Source: Nemertoderma westbladi
Taxonomy: Eukaryota > Xenacoelomorpha > Nemertodermatida > Nemertodermatidae
NCBI GenBank assembly: GCA_032718475.1
Contig: JAUCBJ010006033.1
Coordinates: 1 to 37,707 of the forward strand
Direction: 5' to 3'
DNA: 37,707 nt
The translations under genes were made by a program, and so were the position numbers. The stretch's first letter is position 1; each line of letters opens with the position of its first letter. Below are positions 33,001-37,707 of the stretch, piece after piece. The notes beneath the pieces are model-generated. The model saw only the letters and a program-made list of their open reading frames with translations. It did no database searches and was not told where the DNA came from.

Positions 33001-35435
33001 AATATCTAACAATATAGAGAGTGGTAAGTTTATTAGTGCAATCAATATCTAACAATATAGAGAGTGGTAAGTTTATTAGTGCAATCAATATCTAACAATA
33101 TAGAGAGTGGTAAGTTTATTAGTGCAATCAATATCTAACAATATAGAGAGTGGTATGTTTATTAGTGCAATCAATATCTAACAATATAGAGAGTGGTATG
33201 TTTATTAGTGCAATCAATATCTAACAATATAGAGAGTGGTAAGTTTATTAGTGCAATCAATATCTAACAATATAGAGAGTGGTAAGTTTATTAGTGCAAT
33301 CAATTCAATATCTAACAATATAGAGAGTGGTAAGTTTATTAGTGCAATCAATATCTAACAATATAGAGAATGGTAAGTTTATTAGTGCAATCAATACGCA
33401 GAGCTGGAAATATATTTTAGTATAACTCAAAAAATTCAATTCAATTACTTTTCTTCAGTGGCTCTGAAATACTTTTATTATTTGATCAGTTTATATCTTT
33501 ATTTTGTTATTATTTGATCAGTTTATATCTTTATTATGTTAGTTTATATAATATAGTTAGTTACAGTTAGTTTACATTATATTTTTCGGACCTGCTTGTC
33601 ATCTGATTAATGATTTACCCGGATTGAAATCAGTTGAATCAATTGAAATCATCATTAAATACTGTAAATATTTTATTCAGATAATAGTAATAACTGGGTA
33701 ATTTATTTCTTTATAATATACAGATAGTGGCGCACTTTGACCGCAAGTGAAAATAGTGATCTTCAGCGCATATTGACCGCAAGTGAAATAATGTATAGTT
33801 TATTGTTTTGGTTATAAAACAACGCCACTGTAACCTGCTCCTTTACCTTAATGTTTTTAATTAAATTAAACCAATTTTTAAAACCCACTGAAATGTATTT
33901 TGTGTTTGCGGTCATTTCGCGCCATTTACTCCTAATATAAGGTCGGTCGCACATGAACTATAATAACACGATCGAAATCTTATTCCGCAACAAATGAGAA
34001 AACATTTTATTAATACAAAATAAATGGATATTAAAAATATTAAAAGGCCTTACAATGAGCTGGTTTTAGAGGGGGATGGGGGTAGTTTAGTGCTGGTCTT
34101 GGCGGATGTTTCTGAGTCCTGCACCATCTGCAATCCCTAGTCCTCGCCAAGGCCGTCGCCCACCCCATAATTAGTTGCTGCAGACTATACTTTTGGGATT
34201 TGAGAACAGGATGTTTATACTTTTATAATATTTACTTTCAAGTTTGTAAGTACATCTAATAATAAATAAATGCTAAGTTTTATGTTTCCTTTATAGATAT
34301 TTGTCTGCCATCTAGCGGTATAAAGTCGCCGGAAAGACTTTCGCCTCAGCTGTTCAGTCTGGGCCCGGTCGGTGGATTTGCACCGTTTACCTCCCCACCA
34401 CGGCACCCAGAAGATTCCTTAGACGGGCAGGCAGACTTCCCAAGAGGTTAGTGTCAGTCCGCCAATTATGGGGGCTAAAATATTTTACTTGTTTGCAGTT
34501 TATTTTCCCCGGTATTGAATTATAATATCGCTTTCACGTGAGTTTATATCAGTACATTGTGTAACATTATTAATTCCGTAGGCCACCGTGAGGATGGAGG
34601 TGTGAGTAATTTAGGGATTCCGAATTACTCCGATGGAGGCGCCTCTCTCTCTCGGTTTAGACCCGGTATCGATCAGAGCGTAGACCGTGATTCCGGTGTC
34701 GATGACAGACAGTTCGTTGGCTATTCTGTTGGGTACAATCCCGTTCAACATCTGTGGAACTCTTCCTCTCTATTCGATGATGCGACACCAACGAGACAGG
34801 AGCATGTAAGTAGAGATGATGACGTCATCATAATTATTTAACAATATCGAAAGAAAAGGAAAGTTTGTAGGCGAGATTTATGAATTTAGAATTAAATTAT
34901 ATACAATATCTAAGACCCAATTTATAAAAATAACACGCATTCAATTAATGACCATCCACCAGTATCTCACCAGCTGCCCAATTAGAGCAGAGTGTCTCAG
35001 CAACTGCCCAATCAGAACCAAGTGTCTCACCAACTGCCCAATAAGAGCGAGTGCTCACCATCTACCCAATCAAAGTCGATTGTCTCACCACCCAACTACC
35101 AAATCAGAACAGTGTCTCACCAACTGCCTAAGCAGAGCCGAGTATCTCACCAACTGCCCAATCAGAGCCGAGTATCTCACCAGCTGCCCAATTAGAGCAG
35201 AGTGTCTCAGCAACTGCCCAATCAGAGCAGTTTATTTTACATTACGTTAGAAATTGCATTCAATATTTGACCTTCTCATTCCTAAACGGAAGTCTTGTTA
35301 CTTAAACGGTTGTTAGACTTTCTTAATGTTATTTTAATATATTTGTAGTCGGTCTGGTCCGGTACTCCCATAGACGGTGGACCGACGCCGTTAGAGCGGT
35401 TACTACGCAACCAGAGTAAACAATCACCCAGGTGA
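21014..35435 (+). CDS. Pro/Gln-rich protein, C-terminal region resembling SMG7 (NMD factor); 9 exons, 5' end not found
   Basis: Exons are 21014-21267, 25768-25940, 29977-30164, 30337-30420, 31645-32283, 32872-32980, 34297-34446, 34582-34805 and 35349-35435 (TGA). Acceptors and donors are GT-AG, phases are 2,1,0,0,0,1,1,0, and they total 635 codons without any stop. The encoded protein is disordered: a basic/Gln/Ala stretch (MMRQAAMAANQRRSYNQQRK), then Pro/His/Met-rich and Asn/Gly-rich parts. The final exons read SVWSGTPIDGGPTPLERLLRNQ, which from memory resembles the SMG7 C-terminus (SIW...P-S-x-L-E-x-L-L-x-Q); an upstream FGLFGSS and a LGPVGGF segment fit the same order. SMG7 links phosphorylated UPF1 to mRNA decay in the cytoplasm. 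Its N-terminal 14-3-3-like/TPR domain is not visible here, so the 5' exons lie further upstream, are absent, or the assignment is wrong. Exon structure is confident; identity is tentative. Confidence 0.7.
21720..25560 (+). mobile_element. Non-LTR retrotransposon (LINE, APE-type; RTE/CR1-like), near full length
   Basis: Element limits are approximate. A 5' leader of GC-richer, ORF-poor sequence (about 21720-22150) precedes the long ORF, and a short 3' region follows it, with AT-rich sequence from about 25540. It is nested inside the hAT-like element, so it inserted later. The target duplication is not resolved. Confidence 0.75.
22152..25448 (+). CDS. LINE endonuclease/reverse transcriptase polyprotein, intact
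   Basis: The first ATG is at 22152 (an in-frame TTG at 22131 is the only earlier option before a stop), giving 1098 residues. An AP-endonuclease-like domain spans about 110-375: the VNTLTLG start, QEHRM, LGDFNAS and the closing SSDHRL motif. A coiled or basic linker lies at 440-500. The reverse transcriptase covers about 590-870: FRGISLISIAAKLYNR, FVDFFKAFDS, LQGDTLAPFLF and the catalytic FADD box (family usual YADD). A C-terminal region has RFAGHCFRRED, commonly seen in these LINE ORFs. The protein nicks target DNA and primes reverse transcription there. The complete frame without stops implies recent activity. The clade is not settled (RTE/CR1-like). Confidence 0.92.
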   Translation: MANQGVVFAPRADSAKKHPPTPTMDYISNAEVRPLEASGITGHNRPHRRQLTPDRLPVSPPTGERAANNSLSPFPDDLSGPNPGSPGRPDCDGERDSGVGGYSHVPPRPTKPLVNLRQVTRLASVNTLTLGSPMRQGELTALADKLSLSAVGVQEHRMQTGQTDEVLIKDMGGGWRLALASADDSGNGGIGLLINPTAHAALDKIDQISNRIIRCHFSCSGRLAKKFPKVVLIVCYSPTSVAPVEEVENFYHNLQAATDGVDQHAFLTFLGDFNASLHQSPTSPWVYSNSVNRNSVHLQDFISGNGLFSAGTQFKKRTGKLWTHSGPSGHKSQIDHILFRRKYRSSIQDCNAFTLRPFSSDHRLIVAKVRLSLRASRTTKSALPRHDWSSLLQQPSVRSSFTLQLSNRYEALASEAADHCEGYTAFTEAVKLAAAETVLVYPRNRKRAPWTDNKIQKCRNDLHKAQKESRLKQTTAAKNAVKAASRSLNRQYSVNLQELINQQVDAINDADDSRQSSQAWKSINLLTGRKSQPTTKVKAESPADRLNGWKAHFEKLLNNDRVLPDNFIEVKVSESVLPDIPIGDISFAEVKAAAKSIKTNRASGVDGVPPEVFKIPECLKLIYPIIVDMYRTTRVPQKMKTNKLVPVPKKGNLTLYGSFRGISLISIAAKLYNRILLYRIRDPIERLLRGNQNGFRKGRGTMEPILALRRIIEELSKKKDRHLAVIFVDFFKAFDSVSRSRMFSILSLYGIPDEIIAAIRSVYDDSTTFVSTVDGDTEPFEVLWGVLQGDTLAPFLFIIVVDYVLRMSLDHHNDDGVMITPPTGSRSRGNPAKYLTDLDFADDLGVLSESLEGAQRLLSSLEHAASSVGLFINSRKTKILTVNFESPQQVSDRMSISSKDGMLEHVDDFCYLGSWIRKSGEDLRIRKGKAWAALNRLSRIWKSPRINRKLKVRLFRAAVVPVLLYGSPCWALTAEDTKSLDGTFTRMLRRVHCVKYNAHISNQTLYNIGGVSLVPPSLTLEQNRLRFAGHCFRREDQPVHNLVLWQLHGVNKHGGQPMTFLRRILKDTGLKDADDLANVMGDRELWRCNFVDKPAQHS
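26150..26590 (+). pseudogene. Decayed 3' fragment of the same LINE family
   Basis: Matches the LINE ORF end (25010-25448) block by block: ttatttagagcagcagtagt, tgctacgccgggt, tttgcaggacattg and the terminal cattcttaaa. It has frameshifts, a TAA after the ...CWA codons near 26212, and small indels. A 5'-truncated copy of this kind is typical of LINE retrotransposition. It ends at a G19 run (26592-26610). Confidence 0.9.
26592..26610. repeat. G19 homopolymer
   Basis: Nineteen consecutive G lying exactly between the truncated LINE copy and the foldback element. Confidence 0.9.
26619..27560. mobile_element. Long-inverted-repeat foldback element, about 940 bp
   Basis: The arms 26619-26972 and about 27195-27560 are reverse complements with scattered mismatches and small indels. 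Examples are aagggtaaaattt/aaattttaccctt at the outer ends, gcatcgttatacgacttttag against ctaaaagtcgtataacgatgc, and gaccttagaacatgtcttaa against ttaagacatgttctaaggtc. The loop of about 220 bp carries no credible gene. It lies in the 4-kb intron 25941-29976 of the plus-strand gene. Transcription would give a very long RNA hairpin. Confidence 0.9.
27561..28362. other. AT-rich intronic spacer
   Basis: No exon or RNA gene is seen. It is the 3' flank of the minus-strand P450 gene; minus-strand AATAAA candidates occur near 28166 and 28172. Confidence 0.45.
28363..29841 (-). CDS. Cytochrome P450, CYP2-clan-like, intronless, antisense in an intron
   Basis: ATG at 29841, 492 residues, the usual P450 length. 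An N-terminal membrane anchor (residues 1-24, ILLPLIPLILFLLWWLV) places it on the ER face. Motifs in order: C-helix WTRNRK; I-helix AAGATSS (oxygen activation); K-helix ETLR; the PERF-like region with PEHF; and the heme loop FGVGSRVCVGERIA with Cys434 as the thiolate ligand. All key residues are present, so an active monooxygenase is expected; the substrate is unknown. The I-helix and heme loop suggest the CYP2 clan. The gene has no introns, although animal CYP2-clan genes usually have several, which suggests an old retroposed origin or intron loss. It lies wholly inside an intron of the plus-strand Pro/Gln-rich gene. Confidence 0.93.
   Translation of the reverse strand: MAVSMILLPLIPLILFLLWWLVIQDSSRPPTPKLSSIFSGILKIKPKSLMWPAAELQQWCEDRGSDILRIPVPGSNIIILNSFRLIKQSIINKANMFADRPGLFKNFNQGIIFTSRPLWTRNRKVIVRYLHKSSMKDSKLEEIIVNEFSYLNEWILSQKEESFEPAMILYKVTANVICEAILRHRYDYNDPNLDNLLEAIDDAGKALSTIVLPEFIGNLLTEPTKRHTYVQKKLTAHFQEVISSHRDDFDCSASEYSTDYIHTHMKEERKHLNAGDTEKACYYNDANLAANVADLFAAGATSSLEWFLLAITAYPEIQSRCQSLLDECVGRDRLPTLSDLRELPYLEACILETLRVGAVVPCGFPRSTSEATQIDSYNIKTSDIIIYNTWSVLRDGSVWEKPDEFYPEHFLSGDGKTLVKPPEFIPFGVGSRVCVGERIAMVELKLITSHLLHRFVVSAGGELPDLLTVTPGFIYKPLPYKIKLSPRQPFNV
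30421..31644. other. Intron of the Pro/Gln-rich gene, no features
   Basis: AT-rich, with no nested gene or clear repeat recognised. It ends in the acceptor tgtaattcctgcag before 31645. Confidence 0.5.
32946..33395 (+). repeat. 43-bp minisatellite duplicating an exon end and its 5' splice site
   Basis: Ten near-identical copies, of which the first is the last 35 bases of exon 32872-32980 plus its donor. Each unit carries the donor GTAAGT (eight) or GTATGT (two). Donors start at 32981, 33024, 33067, 33110, 33153, 33196, 33239, 33282, 33330 and 33373. One unit has a 5-bp insertion. If a later donor were used, the frame reads into TAA within the second unit. Confidence 0.93.
33728..33924. mobile_element. 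MITE-like element with GTGGCGC ends
   Basis: The left end gtggcgcactttgaccgcaa is mirrored by the right end tttgcggtcatttcgcgccat. TA dinucleotides sit on both sides (a possible TA target). The interior shares blocks with 9555-9705, including gcctgctccttt-type sequence. The 23-bp stretch at 33794-33816 recurs at 30297-30319, just upstream of a splice acceptor. Confidence 0.6.
34948..35235 (+). repeat. 30-bp tandem array with CCAAT-type motifs
   Basis: About nine diverged copies of a 30-bp unit containing ctcaccaactgcccaatcag, located inside the last intron (34806-35348). Most units contain CCAATCAGA or CCAATTAGA, close to the NF-Y (CCAAT-box) consensus. Open frames through it are products of the repeat. 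Confidence 0.85.
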
Positions 35436-36940
35436 TTATCAACACCCCATTTCTCTGTCAAATGCGACAACCTGATTGGTTACCACCTAATGACGAAACA
35501 TCGAAGACAAAACCTACAACCATTGAGCTCACACCCTATTGGTCCATTTGAATGGGATATAAACACAACGCCATCCAGTGTTCGCTTACAGTACAGCTGT
35601 TTTTTGCTTGTATTTAATCGTCTTACTTTGGAGTTGGAGATATGAAGTGGCTACTCCGTAGTTACATCGAGATCGAATAATCGACTCTCAGCTCGTTTCA
35701 GCTGTTATTAATCTACTTGTCCGCCTATATTGTTGCTCAGTTTATGTTTTGACGTGTTTCCTTGACAACGCGGTGCACGGGATTTTCTTTAATTGTACGT
35801 TTGTTGTATAATTTTTCCGTCTAATGAACTGATTTTCCGCTTGACCATAAACTAGTACCTTAACCCATGATGTATAGCTTTTTATGCCACAGCCCCCCCC
35901 CCCCCCCCCCCCCACCACCACCATTACATTGGACTCACTGTACTGAATTATAGCAAATGTGTGCAACTATTAATACTAACTTATTAATTAACTCTGGTAT
36001 CACACGCTTTCAGCTCCATGCCAATTAATTAATATTATAAATACTATTATGATTTTTTCTTATTTTGATTGTATATTATTTTCACATTGAGTTTATTGTC
36101 GTGTATTTGACATAACATTTTGGCTATGAAACAGCCGGTATGTAAAGTAACCCCGACCTCCTAATGTTACATATTAATTAATGTAATAGACTTGTTAACA
36201 GATTACATGCATTGTGTTTGCACTTCCTTACCATGCAACTTTATATGGGATTGTGATGGGTACCCAACCCATTTAGTTCAGGTGTGAATAATTAGCCTCT
36301 TCTATTGCTTTATTTATACGTTAGTCACTTGATTCCGCTGCCTAACTCTTTTGGATATTAGCACTTCATCATTTGTACCAGTAGGCCTACTGCAGTTGAT
36401 TTTGGAACTGAAAGTATTTTGGTGAATTAGCTGGTTATATATATTTTATCTTGTGTATTTACTACTTTGTAGAGGAACATTAATATTTATATTATTTTGG
36501 AGTTTCTTTCAGATTCGTAACGAAAGTGAAAGGCTAATTCTGTATAATATTATGCTATTTACGCCTTCTTAACTACTGTCGTAGTTTGTTCGTTGTGTGA
36601 TTTAATTAACATCTCGATGGTTTCTAAAACTTCTGTAACTATTGTATGACCCGTATGTGTTTTCATATAGTTTCATTTCACATATTTAATAATACGAATA
36701 TCAAATATATACGAGAAAATATACAAAATGTAAACGAAACTAACTTTTAAATAATTGTTGTTAAAATACTATTATATTGCATATATACGAAAAATTTCCC
36801 ATAATTTTCAACAGAATTAGAAAAGCAACTATGATTTGTTGGAAATCGTCTGGCGCCCTTATATCTGTGTTTTAACCTGAAAACGCAAGCAATAAAATAT
36901 TAACAGACACTAATAGGAATACGTAGGCAGGAATGCGATT
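35436..36940. other. 3' flank / spacer
   Basis: Downstream of the stop of the plus-strand gene. Contains C21 (35893-35913). Two ATTGG boxes and a gatataaac motif occur at about 35470-35565, which could be a core-promoter look-alike, but no downstream gene is visible. No coding exon is supported. Confidence 0.45.
35893..35913. repeat. C21 homopolymer
   Basis: Twenty-one consecutive C, followed by a short CCA/CCACCA run. Confidence 0.9.
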
Positions 36941-36944
36941 GGGT

Positions 36945-37220
36945 GTCGTTAGTTCTAAAGTACTTAAGTTCCAAAACGGTTACTTCATTAGTTCCAATCG
37001 GGGTGTTAGTAGTTCTAACCGTAAATCTCATTAGTTCCGATGGAATAGTCTCTTAGTTCTAAGCCGGGCATCATTTTGTTATAAACTGGATTCGTCAATA
37101 GTTATAATCAAAGCGTCAGTAGTTATAATTGTGGACGTCATTAGTTCCATTGAATAACACAAAGACTTACTAACGCGTCACTTGTTCTAAACCAAAGCGT
37201 CAGTTGTTCCAAAACATATT
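36945..37220. repeat. Degenerate 22-bp-period array
   Basis: About twelve copies of a tagttcYaa-type core (variants tagttat, ttgttcc) occur near 36949, 36966, 36988, 37009, 37031, 37053, 37075, 37098, 37119, 37141, 37187 and 37203, mostly spaced 21-23 bp. Many copies are preceded by gtca or gcgtca. Confidence 0.75.
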
Positions 37221-37323
37221 AGCAACAATTTATTAAGATATTTCACGACTTATTGTGATTTAAAACTATTGTAAGTCCTCCAGTAAAGGTCACTAGAGGG
37301 ATACCATTCGTCGGCAAGTATGT

Positions 37324-37471
37324 TTTACGTTACGGTATTACGTTACGTTACGGTTGAAAAACTGAACTTTTCACGTTACGATATTACATTACGGAATAAT
37401 TTCCAAATTACGTTACGTTACTGTATTCCGAAAAAAATAATTGCGTATTACCGAAAATACCGTAACGTAAT
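37324..37471. mobile_element. Small TIR element built of TTACG repeats
   Basis: The left ttacgttacggtattacg is inverted at the right as aataccgtaacgtaataac. The interior has several ttacgttac copies. No transposase and no clear duplication at the borders. Confidence 0.5.
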
Positions 37472-37707
37472 AACCGCTTCAGATTCCATAGGACCACAAA
37501 GAGATATTTAAAGTTTCATCCAATTTTTGTCTGAAAATCGGAAAATTATAGATTCAATGATTTGAAATTGCAAATTAACTTAACATAAAAATAACTTTAA
37601 ATTGGTAGAACGGCTTGGCTTGTGTTGTAATAGGTTGTCATAATAAGACATACAGGTAGGCGGTGGCCCTGTAGTTAGGCCTACCATGTAACCTGCTGAC
37701 GGATCTA

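Noticed and set aside
32946-33395. CRISPR-like array
   Set aside because: Units are directly tandem without unique spacers, in an animal intron; it is a minisatellite.
34948-35250. 100-codon plus-strand open frame rich in Cys/Pro/Asn
   Set aside because: The 30-bp unit is a multiple of three, so the frame stays open by repetition; it lies inside an intron.
35470-35570. Promoter with ATTGG boxes and a TATA-like gatataaac
   Set aside because: No downstream gene within the window; the motifs are short and expected by chance in AT-rich DNA.

Overview
The window is nuclear DNA from an animal. It shows canonical GT-AG introns of a few hundred bases to about 4 kb, AT-rich spacer, a tRNA-derived SINE, a LINE of the APE/reverse-transcriptase type and several inverted-repeat elements. 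A lysosomal cathepsin A gene, a CYP2-clan-like P450 and pogo/Tigger-type proteins fit a marine invertebrate, possibly a deuterostome; the species cannot be fixed from sequence alone. A striking genome-wide habit is long pure G or C homopolymers: nine runs of 13-24 bases.

Layout. (1) 1-1035 is a 22-bp satellite. (2) 1531-5962 (minus) is a complete six-exon cathepsin A gene; every exon phase closes and all catalytic residues are present. A tRNA-derived SINE with clean target duplications and a small inverted-repeat element lie in its introns. (3) 6.0-10.0 kb is repeat-rich spacer. (4) 10021-12897 and 13854-16790 (plus) are two intronless paralogous genes of about 960-980 codons. They encode four or five tandem pogo-like helix-turn-helix repeats, a CENP-B/Tc5-type HTH, a DDE transposase fold whose acidic triad is broken, and a shared C-terminal tail. 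They look like domesticated Tigger-type transposases turned into multi-HTH DNA-binding proteins, and are the best candidate here for an undescribed system. (5) 18410-20091 (minus) is a two-exon C2H2 zinc-finger gene. (6) 21014-35435 (plus) holds nine phase-consistent exons of a proline/glutamine-rich protein whose extreme C-terminus resembles the NMD factor SMG7 (tentative). Its introns hold a LINE nested inside a hAT-like TIR element, a decayed second LINE copy, a foldback element of about 940 bp, an antisense intronless P450 gene (28363-29841), a 43-bp minisatellite that copies an exon end with its 5' splice site ten times, and a 30-bp array of CCAAT-box-like motifs. (7) 35436-37707 is spacer ending in a degenerate 22-bp-period array and a small TIR element.

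The genes do not form an operon-like pathway. The structural themes are transposon domestication (the paired genes), transposon nesting inside introns, and simple repeats placed exactly on splice sites (the poly-C acceptor of the cathepsin A gene and the amplified donor of the SMG7-like gene).
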